DNA of 64,000 nt from Gaiellaceae bacterium (GTDB lineage Bacteria; Actinomycetota; Thermoleophilia; Gaiellales; Gaiellaceae): contig JAJTCQ010000006.1 in NCBI GenBank assembly GCA_021323315.1, forward strand, positions 26,731 to 90,730. Reading direction: 5' to 3'. Below, piece after piece: positions 7,200 to 15,819 of the stretch; position 1 is the first letter of the stretch; each line of letters begins with the position of its first letter. A program made the position numbers and the translations under genes. Below the pieces are notes generated by a model that searched no databases, was not told where the DNA came from, and worked only from the letters and a program-made list of their open reading frames with translations.

Positions 7200-9094
7200 G
7201 GGGTCGTCGTGGTCTCGTTCGTCTCCTCGCCGACGAAACGGCCGACGAAGAGGGTGATGATTGCGTTCGGTGCGGCCTGCGACCCGCCGATCGGGTCCTG
7301 TGCGGTCACGATCCCGTCCTGAGTGGCGTCGAACACGTCCTCGAGAACGACCCGCGACCGGAAGCCCGCGGCATCGAGGGTCGTCTGCGCGATGGAGACG
7401 TCCTGGGTGGTGACGTCCGGAACGGCGGAGGTCGTCGGCCCTCTCGAGACGTACACGGTCACGGTCGATCCCCGCGAGCCCTCGGACCCGCCGCTCGGCG
7501 TCTGGCGCGTGACGGTTCCCTCGGCCTGGTCGGAGTCCTCGTCGATCCGCGACACGACGAAGCCGGCGCCCTGGAGCTCGGCCGACGCCTGGTCGTACGG
7601 CAGGCCGACGACGCTCGGAATGGTGACCGGTCTCGGCCCCTTCGAGACGTTGATCCGCACCTGTGTGCCTTCGACGACGACCAGGCCCGCGCCGGGTGCC
7701 TGGCCCGTGACGGTGCCCTCTTCGCGGTCGGAGTTCACCTCGACGACCTGCGCGACGAGCCCGGCTCGCGTCAGCTCGGCGACCGCGTCCTCGCTCGTCT
7801 GGCCGATGACGCTGGGAATCGTGACCTCCGGCTTGCCGGAGGACACGTCGATCCGCACGACGTCACCGGGATCGACGCGCGTGCCTTCCTGCGGATCCTG
7901 GGCGAAGACGATGCCTTCCTCGACGTCCGAGTTCGACACGCGGCGCACCTGCGGTACGAGGCCCTCGTCCTCGATGTCCTCGACCGCAAGCGCGGCCTGG
8001 ATTCCGACGACGTAGGGAACGGCGACGGTGTCGGCGCCCTCGAGCTGGTCCTTGATCGGCTCGTACAGGAACCACGCGGCAATGAGCAGAGCGAGAAGCG
8101 CACCGATCCCCAGCAGCCATGGCCAGAGCGATCTCGTGCGGTCGGGCGGCTCGTACGGCTGCAGCGGCCGTCGGACGACCTGTGTCGCAGCCGTGGCGTC
8201 GAGCGCGCGCTCGCCGGAGAGGACCATCGTGGCTGCCTCGGCCGTCTCCGCAGCGACGCGACCGCCTCGCGCGACGGTCTCCAGGTCCGCGTCCATCGCG
8301 GCGGCCGACTGGTAGCGGTCGGCCGGCTCCTTCGCGAGCGCGCGGACGACGACGAGATCGAGGTCGGTCGGGACGTCCGGGCGGAGGTCCGACGGGGCGG
8401 GCGGTGTCTCCGAGAGGTGCTTCATCGCGATCTCGACCGGGCTGTCGCCCGTGAACGGCACCTCGCCCGTGAGCAGCTCGAAGAGCACGATTCCCGTCGA
8501 GTAGAGGTCGGACGTCTGGTCGACTGGCGCGCCGCGCGCCTGCTCCGGGGAGAGGTACTGGGCGGTGCCGATGATCGCGCCCTCCTCCGTCATCTGGCTC
8601 GCACCGGCGCGCGCGATGCCGAAGTCCGTGACCTTCACGACACCCTCGGAGTCGACGATGACGTTGTGCGGCTTGATGTCGCGGTGGATGACGCCGTTGC
8701 GGTGCGCGTAGCGGAGCGCGGCGAGGATCTGGCGCGTGTACGCGATCGCGACGGGGACGGGGCAGAGGCCGCGGGAGCGGATGAGCTCCTTGAGCGTTCG
8801 GCCTTCGACGTACTCCATGACGATGAAGTAGGAGCCGTCGAACTCGCCGCGGTCGAAGATCGAGACGATGTTCGGGTGGGACAGGCCGGCGGCGTGCGTG
8901 GCCTCTCGCCGGAAGCGCTCGACGAACTGGTCGTCGTTCACGTATCGGCTGTGCAGCATCTTCACGGCGACCCGGCGGCCGAGCTCCTGGTCCTCGGCGA
9001 GGTAGACGTCGGCCATGCCGCCTCCGCCGAGCTTCCGGGCGATGCGGTAGCGCCCCGCGAAGAGGGTGCCGGAGAGGGTGTCCTGTGTCGTCAT
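7196..9094 (-). CDS. pknB: Ser/Thr protein kinase with PASTA repeats (PknB/Stk type)
   Basis: 632 residues. Kinase domain about 14-275: glycine loop GGGGMADVYLA, lysine in VAVKML, catalytic VIHRDIKPHNV, VTDFGIARAG, APE-equivalent LSPEQARG. One membrane segment (LWPWLLGIGALLALLIAAWF) at about 326-346 puts four PASTA repeats outside, each with a VPxVVG/IPSVIG start. PASTA domains sense peptidoglycan fragments or lipid II, and the kinase phosphorylates FHA proteins and wall enzymes. The partner phosphatase, both FHA proteins, RodA and the PBP are upstream in the same operon; ddl is coupled downstream. Confidence 0.93.
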   Translation of the reverse strand: MTTQDTLSGTLFAGRYRIARKLGGGGMADVYLAEDQELGRRVAVKMLHSRYVNDDQFVERFRREATHAAGLSHPNIVSIFDRGEFDGSYFIVMEYVEGRTLKELIRSRGLCPVPVAIAYTRQILAALRYAHRNGVIHRDIKPHNVIVDSEGVVKVTDFGIARAGASQMTEEGAIIGTAQYLSPEQARGAPVDQTSDLYSTGIVLFELLTGEVPFTGDSPVEIAMKHLSETPPAPSDLRPDVPTDLDLVVVRALAKEPADRYQSAAAMDADLETVARGGRVAAETAEAATMVLSGERALDATAATQVVRRPLQPYEPPDRTRSLWPWLLGIGALLALLIAAWFLYEPIKDQLEGADTVAVPYVVGIQAALAVEDIEDEGLVPQVRRVSNSDVEEGIVFAQDPQEGTRVDPGDVVRIDVSSGKPEVTIPSVIGQTSEDAVAELTRAGLVAQVVEVNSDREEGTVTGQAPGAGLVVVEGTQVRINVSKGPRPVTIPSVVGLPYDQASAELQGAGFVVSRIDEDSDQAEGTVTRQTPSGGSEGSRGSTVTVYVSRGPTTSAVPDVTTQDVSIAQTTLDAAGFRSRVVLEDVFDATQDGIVTAQDPIGGSQAAPNAIITLFVGRFVGEETNETTTTP

Positions 9095-9117
9095 GGCTGC
9101 ACGCGAACCTCTAGAGG

Positions 9118-10605
9118 TTAGGGATTCTCCGTCCCCTGCAGGATTGCCTGCATGACCTCACGGGCGATCGGAGCGGCCGTCGTGCCTCCGGTGCCGCTTT
9201 GGTTTTGGAGAACGACTGCGATCGCGAGCTCCGGCGGCCGGTCCTCGTCCTCGCCGGCGAACGCGATGAACCACGTGATGTTCGAGCCGGGCACGCCCGT
9301 CTCGCCGGTTCCCGTCTTCCCTCCGATCGCATATCCGGAGATCTGCGCGGCCGTCCCGGTGCCGCGCTCGACGGCGAGCCGCATCATGTCCGCGACCGCG
9401 TCGGCGGTCTTCTTGCTTACGGCCCGCCTGATCAGGCGAGGACGCTGCCTCTCGATCACCTTGCCGCCCGGCGCGACGATGCGATTCACGACGTGAGGCT
9501 CCATGAGCCGTCCGCCGACGCCGATCGCGCCGGCGACCATCGCGTTCTGGAGCGCCGTCACGAGCACCCGCTCCTGGCCGAAGGCCATCCGGCCGGCATC
9601 GACGTTCGCATCCACCTTCGGGTAGAAGAGTCGGCCGTTGTCGTACAGGCCGCTGGCGAGGCGTTCGTCGGACGGCGTCTCGAGCGGGGGTTTCTCGTAG
9701 AACCCGAAGCGCTTGGCCGTGTCGAGGATCTTCTTCGCTCCGAGCTTCTTCCCGATGTTGCAGAAGACCGAGTTCACGGAATACGCGAGAGCGTTCGTGA
9801 GGTCGATGGTGCCGAAGGGGCGCGAGGTGTCGAAGTTGTTCACGCGCTTCCCGTACACGGTGCAGTAGCCGGGATCGACGAACGTCGAGTCGGGCGTGTA
9901 CCGCTTCGACTCGAGGGCGGCGGCGGCGGTGACGACCTTGAATGTCGATCCCGGCACGTACAGGCCCGCGCTGGCGCGGTTCACGAGCGGCGCCGCCGGC
10001 GTGCAGTCCGCCGTGATCTGCTCGATCTGGCCGAAGTTCTCCTCGACGAGATTCGGGTCGAAGCCGGGGGACGACGCCATCACGAGGAGCTTCCCCGTGC
10101 GCGGGTCGAGTGCCACGACGGCGCCGCAGTTCGCGCCGAGCGCCTCGTTGGCGACCTCCTGCGCGTCGAGGTCGAGCGTCGTGACGACGTCGTTGCCCTG
10201 GACGGGCTTGCCGCGGAGCTCGTCGAGCGTCTTGTCGAAGACGGTCGAGAGGCTCGAGTTGGACGCGGTGAGAAAGTCGTTGAGCGAGCGCTCGAGCCCG
10301 GTGCGCGAGCGGCCGACGGTCGAGTAGCCGACGACGTGCGCGGCGAGCGGGCCGTAGGGATAGCGGCGGAAGAAGAGCGTCCTGCCGTCGATCGCGCGCT
10401 GCCGGTTTCTCGCGAGACGCTTGCGAGGCTCGAATGAGAAGATGAGGCCGCGATCGATCGAGAACTCCGCGACGCGCCTGATCGAGTTGTCCTGGCGCTC
10501 GGCGAGGCTCGCTGCCGCCCACGTCTGCCAGTACGTCGTCATCAGAACAAGCACGGCGACGAGGATCAGCGCGACGTACGTGAGGCGGACGATCTGTGGG
10601 TTCAT
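9118..10605 (-). CDS. pbpA: Class B penicillin-binding protein (transpeptidase), PbpA type
   Basis: 495 residues, one N-terminal membrane anchor (about 7-25). It has all three transpeptidase motifs: S220-T-F-K223 in VPGSTFKV, S277-V-N279 in AYSVNSVFC, and K430-T-G in GGKTGTGE. The N-terminal dimerisation region is short, as in mycobacterial PbpA. It crosslinks peptidoglycan outside the membrane, partnered with the RodA/FtsW glycosyltransferase whose gene overlaps its start by 4 bases (ATGA). Confidence 0.92.
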   Translation of the reverse strand: MNPQIVRLTYVALILVAVLVLMTTYWQTWAAASLAERQDNSIRRVAEFSIDRGLIFSFEPRKRLARNRQRAIDGRTLFFRRYPYGPLAAHVVGYSTVGRSRTGLERSLNDFLTASNSSLSTVFDKTLDELRGKPVQGNDVVTTLDLDAQEVANEALGANCGAVVALDPRTGKLLVMASSPGFDPNLVEENFGQIEQITADCTPAAPLVNRASAGLYVPGSTFKVVTAAAALESKRYTPDSTFVDPGYCTVYGKRVNNFDTSRPFGTIDLTNALAYSVNSVFCNIGKKLGAKKILDTAKRFGFYEKPPLETPSDERLASGLYDNGRLFYPKVDANVDAGRMAFGQERVLVTALQNAMVAGAIGVGGRLMEPHVVNRIVAPGGKVIERQRPRLIRRAVSKKTADAVADMMRLAVERGTGTAAQISGYAIGGKTGTGETGVPGSNITWFIAFAGEDEDRPPELAIAVVLQNQSGTGGTTAAPIAREVMQAILQGTENP

Positions 10606-11903
10606 CGCGGCTCGTTCGCCCGGTTGGAGACGAGGAGGAGGAGCGCGAGCAGCACGAAGTTGGCGACGATGCTCGTGCCGCCGTAGGAGACGAACGGCAG
10701 GGTGATCCCGGTGAGTGGGACGACGCGCAGAACGCCGCCGACGATGATGAACGTCTGCAAGGCGAAGCCGAACGTCAGCCCGGCCGCGAGGAGCTTCGAG
10801 AAGCCGTCGTCGGCCTGCAGCGCGACGCGCATGCCGCGCACGACGAAGAGCATGAACACGAGAAGGACCGCCGCCGCTCCGACGAGCCCGAGCTCCTGCG
10901 CGATCGCGGAGAAGATGAAGTCCGTGCGCAGGTACGGGATGAGCTGGGAGCCGTCGACCGACGTGAACGTCCCCTGGCCGAGTCCCGTGCCGCCGAAGCC
11001 TCCGTTGGCGATCGAGTAGAGGCTCTTCACGAGCTGATACGACGCGCAGTCCTGGCGCAGCGCGAGTTCGCCCGTGAGAGAGCAGTACACGGGCTCATCC
11101 GTCCACGGCTGCAGCCAGATCGTCACGCGGTCCTGCACGTGCCCGATCGCGTTGTAGAGGACGGCGGCGCCTCCCAGGAACAGCGTCAGCCCGGCTGCGA
11201 CGAACAGGGCCCGGCCAGTCGCGACGTAGAGCATCGCGAGGAAGATCCCGAAGTTCAGGAGCGCGCTGCCGAGGTCGTTCGTGACCACGATGACGAGCAT
11301 CGCCGCACCCCAGATCGCGAGCAGCGGTCCCACGTCCTTCAGCTGACCGCGCGCCAGCGACTCCCGCTTCTCGCGGAGATAGCCCGCGAGGAAGAGGATC
11401 AGGCAGATCTTCGCGAGCTCACCGGGCTGGAACTGGATCACGCCGAGGTCGACCCAGAGCCGCGCGCCGTTCACCGTCTCGCCGAGCCCAGGAAGCGACG
11501 GCAGCAGCAGCAGGGCGACCGCGCCGACACCGAACAGATACCGGTACGACTCGAGGACGCGGTAGTCGTGGCGGAACCAGAGCAGCGTCCCGGCGAGGGC
11601 GGCGACGCCCGCGGCGATCCATACAGCCTGGCGTCCGCCGTCGCCGGGGTCGAGCCGGTAGATCGTCGTCACACCGAACGCCGTCAGGACGGCGGTCAGC
11701 GGGAGGAGTGCGCCGTCAGCATTGGGCGCGGTGCGCCGGATCACCACGTGCGCGACGACGTACAGCCCGAGGAAGAGTGCTCCCCAGGTGACCACGTCGG
11801 GCGAGATCTCGGCGTCGCGCGCGAGCGTGACCGTCGCGAGCGCCACGCTCGCGATCAGGCCGGCGAGGACGAGCCCGAAGAGCTCGCGCCGGCGGGCGTT
11901 CAC
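10602..11903 (-). CDS. rodA: SEDS-family peptidoglycan glycosyltransferase (RodA/FtsW)
   Basis: 433 residues with about ten membrane segments. SEDS features: WVDLGVIQFQPGELAKICLILFLAGYL, the PYLRTDFIFSAIAQELGLVG loop, and LTGITLPFVSYGGTSIVANF near the C-terminus. The ORF track starts at 12257 inside the PP2C gene. GTG at 11903 is chosen because it forms a GTGA overlap with the PP2C stop and begins VNARRRELFG just before the first membrane helix. It polymerises lipid II with the class B PBP encoded next. Confidence 0.92.
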   Translation of the reverse strand: MNARRRELFGLVLAGLIASVALATVTLARDAEISPDVVTWGALFLGLYVVAHVVIRRTAPNADGALLPLTAVLTAFGVTTIYRLDPGDGGRQAVWIAAGVAALAGTLLWFRHDYRVLESYRYLFGVGAVALLLLPSLPGLGETVNGARLWVDLGVIQFQPGELAKICLILFLAGYLREKRESLARGQLKDVGPLLAIWGAAMLVIVVTNDLGSALLNFGIFLAMLYVATGRALFVAAGLTLFLGGAAVLYNAIGHVQDRVTIWLQPWTDEPVYCSLTGELALRQDCASYQLVKSLYSIANGGFGGTGLGQGTFTSVDGSQLIPYLRTDFIFSAIAQELGLVGAAAVLLVFMLFVVRGMRVALQADDGFSKLLAAGLTFGFALQTFIIVGGVLRVVPLTGITLPFVSYGGTSIVANFVLLALLLLVSNRANEPR

Positions 11904-12808
11904 CGACTGATGCCCCAGTACAGGGCGAGGGCGCCGACGACGACCACGAGCGCGACGAGCGCCAGCGACGTCAGCCGCCCGCCTGAGGCCGCGCCGTGTC
12001 GGCTCACGTCGGCCTCCGGGTCGGCGAGGGTGGCTTCGGCTGCGCCCTCGTCCGCTGCCGGCGGGTCGTCGTACGTGACGGGCTCCGGGTCGCCTTCGAC
12101 CAGCTCGAAGAGAACGACGGTGATGTTGTCCTCTCCGCCGCGCGCGTTCGCGGCCGCGACGAGCCGCTCGGCCGCCGCCTCGGGATCGCGGTCGGCTTCG
12201 AGGAGCGCGGACGCGATCTCGTCCTGCGAGAGCATGTCGGTGAGACCGTCCGAACACAGGAGCACGAGGTCGCCGCGCTCCGCCGGAACCCTGAACACGT
12301 CGACCTCGATCGCGCTCTCGGTACCCACAGCGCGCGTGATCGCGGAGCGCTGTGGGTGCCGCTCGGCCTCCTCGGGCGTGAGCACGCCGCTCTCGACGAG
12401 CTCCGCGACGAGCGAGTGGTCGGTGGTGATCTGCTCGAGCACGTCGCCGCGGAGGCGATAGGCACGCGAGTCACCCACGTGTCCGAACACGATCCCGGCG
12501 TCCACTGCATCGACGAGCGCCACGGTCACCGTCGTTCCCATCCCGGCTGTGGTCGGGTCGGCGACGGAGCGCTCCCAGACGCGCCGGTTCGCCTCCTCGA
12601 TGCTCGCCTCGAGGCTGGCCTCGTCGATCACGTCGCGCCGGCGGTCACGGAGCGCCGCGGCTGCGATGCCCGCGGCGACCTCACCTGCACGCGCCCCGCC
12701 CATCCCGTCCGCGATCGCGAACAGCGGCGGCTCGAAGACGTACGCGTCCTCGTTTCGCGTGCGCCTTCGGCCAGTGTCGGTCAGCCAGGCCGCGCGTCCG
12801 ATCTTCAC
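11900..12808 (-). CDS. pstP: PP2C-type Ser/Thr phosphatase with C-terminal membrane anchor (PstP-like)
   Basis: 302 residues. PP2C motifs: RTRNEDAYVFEPPLFAIADG at 17-36 and MGGARAGEVA just after, GHVGDSRAYRLRG, VLLCSDGLTDML, and GGEDNITVVL. The metal-binding aspartates are present. A C-terminal hydrophobic segment (about 278-300) follows an acidic linker, so the phosphatase domain is inside and the tail anchors it. It reverses phosphorylation by the kinase in this operon. It overlaps FhaB upstream and RodA downstream by 4 bases each. Confidence 0.92.
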   Translation of the reverse strand: MKIGRAAWLTDTGRRRTRNEDAYVFEPPLFAIADGMGGARAGEVAAGIAAAALRDRRRDVIDEASLEASIEEANRRVWERSVADPTTAGMGTTVTVALVDAVDAGIVFGHVGDSRAYRLRGDVLEQITTDHSLVAELVESGVLTPEEAERHPQRSAITRAVGTESAIEVDVFRVPAERGDLVLLCSDGLTDMLSQDEIASALLEADRDPEAAAERLVAAANARGGEDNITVVLFELVEGDPEPVTYDDPPAADEGAAEATLADPEADVSRHGAASGGRLTSLALVALVVVVGALALYWGISR

Positions 12809-13287
12809 GCCTGCACCTGCAGCTCGGTAGCGCCGATCCTGATCACGTCGCCGACCTTGGCGAGCTGTGCCCGCTCCAGCTTCGTGCCGTTCACGAAGGT
12901 CCCGTTCGTCGAGCCCAGGTCGTCGACCATCGCGCCTTCGGGCCGCGGCTCGATCCGCGCATGTCGCGCGGACACGAACTCGTCGTGCTCGAGGCGGATC
13001 CCACTCGCCGCGTCGCGACCCACCACCGTGGGTGCGGCCACTTCGATCGTTCTCCCCCGGCCCAACTCGGTGCTCGCGAGGACGAGGAGCCGTGCCGGTG
13101 CGAGCCCGTGTTGCGCCCGCAACGCGTTCGCCTCGGCCGCACCCAGGACGATGCTCTCCTGCGGGGCCTGGGCCATGCCTTTCGTCGCCGAGCGCACGAC
13201 GTAGAGGATGAACAGGTAGAGCAGCACGAGGAAGGCGATCTTCCCGATCAGGAGCGTTTCGTCGGTCTCGAGCGCGAGGGACGTCAC
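12805..13287 (-). CDS. fhaB: FHA domain membrane protein (FhaB/FipA-like)
   Basis: 160 residues: a membrane helix (about 14-34) and a C-terminal FHA domain about 85-155 with VVGRDAASGIRLEHDEFVSA, RHARIEP and DLGSTNGTFVNG, the phosphothreonine-binding residues of the family. In mycobacteria FhaB recruits phosphorylated partners to the division and wall machinery. Its operon place, between FhaA and the phosphatase, is the same here. Confidence 0.88.
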   Translation of the reverse strand: MTSLALETDETLLIGKIAFLVLLYLFILYVVRSATKGMAQAPQESIVLGAAEANALRAQHGLAPARLLVLASTELGRGRTIEVAAPTVVGRDAASGIRLEHDEFVSARHARIEPRPEGAMVDDLGSTNGTFVNGTKLERAQLAKVGDVIRIGATELQVQA

Positions 13288-14057
13288 GGGAGCGCGCAGC
13301 CGAACACGACGTCCGTCGCGCCGAGCGTGATCCGATCGCCGTCGCGCAGCCGCGCGCGGTCGACGCGCTTGCCGTTGACCTCGAGACCGTTCGTCGAGCC
13401 GAGGTCGACGATCCAGTAGCCCGCCCCTTCCTGCCGGACCTCGGCGTGGCGACGCGAGACGTTCACGTCGGCGACGCGAACGTCTGCCTCCCGCGAGCGG
13501 CCGAGGACGACGCTCGTCGAGTTGACCTCGTGCACTCGTCCACCGATCGTCAGGGTGACGACCTCGCGCTCGGGCTCCGGTGGCGGCGCGTCGGCGACGA
13601 CGGGCGCCGGCGCCTTGTAGATCATCGTCTGCGCGGGCTGGTCGACGGGGAGCGAGGGAGGAGGCGAAGCCGGGCTCGGTGCCTCGGCCGAAGCCACGAG
13701 CCGCGTGGCGATCCCGAACTCGCCGACCGCGAGGTCGTCGTCCACGGTGACGAGCACGGTCGGCGCATCTAGAAGCGCGTAGCGCTCGCGTCGCGCGTGC
13801 TCGGCGAGGTACTCCTGGAGCTCCGCGACGAGAGCCTCTTCGTAGCCCTCGAACTGCTTGCGGTCGTCAAGCGAGAGGTAGACCGTGTACTCGTTGGGGA
13901 CGTAGACGTTCGCGACGGACACGTTGCGATGGTCGTCCATCTCCTTCACGAGCTTGCGCGCCAGCTCGATCGGCTGGACGTGCGTGCGGAACGCGCGACC
14001 GAAGACGCCTTCGAAGAGGCCTTCGATCTTCGCTTCGATGGTGCGCAGGACTGCCAT
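13284..14057 (-). CDS. fhaA: DUF3662/FHA domain protein (FhaA-like)
   Basis: 257 residues. The N-terminal about 115 residues are the DUF3662 domain (FGRAFRTHVQPIELARKLVK), followed by a proline-rich linker and a C-terminal FHA domain with VVLGRSREADVRVADVNVSR, RHAEV and LGSTNGLEVNG. FhaA binds phosphorylated partners such as MviN in mycobacteria and restrains wall synthesis. No SD precedes the ATG; a TACACT 22 bases upstream hints at a short-leader promoter in the 48-base gap after the upstream kinase gene. Confidence 0.88.
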   Translation of the reverse strand: MAVLRTIEAKIEGLFEGVFGRAFRTHVQPIELARKLVKEMDDHRNVSVANVYVPNEYTVYLSLDDRKQFEGYEEALVAELQEYLAEHARRERYALLDAPTVLVTVDDDLAVGEFGIATRLVASAEAPSPASPPPSLPVDQPAQTMIYKAPAPVVADAPPPEPEREVVTLTIGGRVHEVNSTSVVLGRSREADVRVADVNVSRRHAEVRQEGAGYWIVDLGSTNGLEVNGKRVDRARLRDGDRITLGATDVVFGCALP

Positions 14058-14105
14058 GAGCAGGGAGTTCGCGACGAGTGTAGTTACCCGCTCGGTGCGT
14101 TCGGC

Positions 14106-15734
14106 TCAGGCCGCGCGGCGTGGTGTGGCCGCGGCCAGAGCGAACCCCGCCCAGGCGAGCATGACGACGATCGTGCTCGCGACGCCGGCTCCGGCGAGGA
14201 CGGATGCGCCTGTCACGACGAGTCCTACTCCGCCGGCGCCGAGCCGCGAGCAGCGGCGGGCCCACGGCAGGAGCGCGGATGCGGCTCCGACGAGGATCGC
14301 GGCAGCGAGGACGAGCGGCTCGTGGAGCAACCAGCCCCACACCGCTGTTGCGACGGAGCCGACCGAGTCGAGAGGCCCCAGCTCGAGCGCGGACGCGGTG
14401 CCGCCTGAGACGGGCAGGCGCTCGCCGGAGACGGCCGACAGCAGGACGACCGAGAGCACGGCAAGCGCGCCGTGCGCCGCGCGCCGAGCCGTGTTCTTGA
14501 CCGGAACCAGCGCCAGCGGCACGAGTGGCAGAAGGCCAACCGTCGCGAGGATCGGCCCGGCCATGAACCACAGGCTGTGGCGCGCATCACGCCAGTTCGC
14601 AGCCAGCCAGCCGGCAGCGAAGATCCCGTAGAGCCCCGCGAGGGCGACGGCGACGTTTCCGAGCGGAAAGAGCGGGACGGCGAGCGCGAGCGCCAGGCCG
14701 AGGCGAGGATCGAGCCAGGATGCGAGACCGGTCGCGACGATGAGCAGGGCGACGAGCTCCGGCGGCCAGAAGGGAAGGAACGTCGCGCCGAGCCCGGCGG
14801 TCACGGCGCCCAGAACGACGGGGAGAACACGACGCGCGTGCCGGCGGGCGGGAGCGACCGTCTCAGCAGGCGCTTCCTGGCGCGCCTTCCGGGGAGCTCG
14901 GCGCTCGGGGGCACGGGAGGCGTTCCTGAGCTCAGCGGCGAAGTCAGACGCGCTCGGGCGACGAGTCGGATCGATCGAGAGCGCCGTGTCGACGGCGGAC
15001 ACGAGCCGGCGCGGAAGCCCGCGTCGCTCCGTCGCGAGCGGAGGCGCGCCGGCCTGGATGGCCTGCGCGACCTCCTGTATCGGCATGCCCCAGAACGGAT
15101 GCCGACGGGTGAGCGTCTCCCAGAGCAGCACTCCGACGGACCACACGTCGCTCTGCGGGGTCGCGTCGCCGCCGTTCAGCCGCTCCGGCGCGATGTAGGC
15201 GAGGGTTCCGGGCACGTCGCCGACCGCCGTCAGCGTGTCGGCGCCGTCGAACTGGGCGAGACCGAAGTCGAGGAGCCGCACGGCGACCTCGTCGCGGTCC
15301 TCGAGCAGGATGTTCGCGGGCTTCACGTCCCGGTGGACGATTCCGGCCCGGTGTGCGTGCGCGAGTGCGTCGAGGACCTGCGCGGCCGCGGTCACGGCGT
15401 CGTGATCGCCGAGCGCGCCGGTGCGGATCGCGTCGCGCATCGTGCGGCCGGGCACGTACTCGTAGGCGATGTAGACGTGGTCCGTGTCGTGACCGACGTC
15501 GTACGCGCGAACGCATCTGTCGTGACGGAGGCGGCGGGCCGCGAGCGCCTCGCGCTCGGCGCGCGCCGCGGCCTTGCCCTCGCGCGGGATGATCTTCAGC
15601 GCGACGTCGAGGCCGTTCTGCTCGTCGAGGGCGAGCCAGACCGAGCCCGAACCTCCGGTTCCGAGCGGTCGCACGGGCCGGTAGCGCCCGAGGACGAGCT
15701 CCTGAGTTGAGGGGACGATCGCGACCGAGGACAC
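14106..15734 (-). CDS. Ser/Thr protein kinase with polytopic membrane C-terminal domain
   Basis: About 542 residues from GTG 15734, which has GGGGAG upstream; the ORF-track extension to 16157 is antisense to the next gene. Kinase domain about 15-275: LGTGGSGSVWLA, VALKIIP, IVHRDVKPANIL, LLDFGLAQF, AYIAPERL. Residues about 300-540 hold roughly eight hydrophobic segments in place of the usual single helix and sensor. It heads the operon leading to fhaA-fhaB-pstP-rodA-pbpA-pknB-ddl and may stand in for mycobacterial PknA, though position and topology differ. The function of the membrane part is unknown. Confidence 0.85.
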   Translation of the reverse strand: MSSVAIVPSTQELVLGRYRPVRPLGTGGSGSVWLALDEQNGLDVALKIIPREGKAAARAEREALAARRLRHDRCVRAYDVGHDTDHVYIAYEYVPGRTMRDAIRTGALGDHDAVTAAAQVLDALAHAHRAGIVHRDVKPANILLEDRDEVAVRLLDFGLAQFDGADTLTAVGDVPGTLAYIAPERLNGGDATPQSDVWSVGVLLWETLTRRHPFWGMPIQEVAQAIQAGAPPLATERRGLPRRLVSAVDTALSIDPTRRPSASDFAAELRNASRAPERRAPRKARQEAPAETVAPARRHARRVLPVVLGAVTAGLGATFLPFWPPELVALLIVATGLASWLDPRLGLALALAVPLFPLGNVAVALAGLYGIFAAGWLAANWRDARHSLWFMAGPILATVGLLPLVPLALVPVKNTARRAAHGALAVLSVVLLSAVSGERLPVSGGTASALELGPLDSVGSVATAVWGWLLHEPLVLAAAILVGAASALLPWARRCSRLGAGGVGLVVTGASVLAGAGVASTIVVMLAWAGFALAAATPRRAA

Positions 15735-15819
15735 GGCTCCCCACTCTTTGCCGTGGCCGCGCCGACTCCTTGCGACCGCTGGAAGCTCCGGCCAAGCGTC
15801 TAGAGTGGCGACTCGGCGC

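Noticed and set aside
6638-9121. 827-residue plus-strand ORF
   Set aside because: It runs antisense through ddl and the PASTA kinase, is Arg-rich and low-complexity, and has no domain; it is a GC-rich shadow frame.
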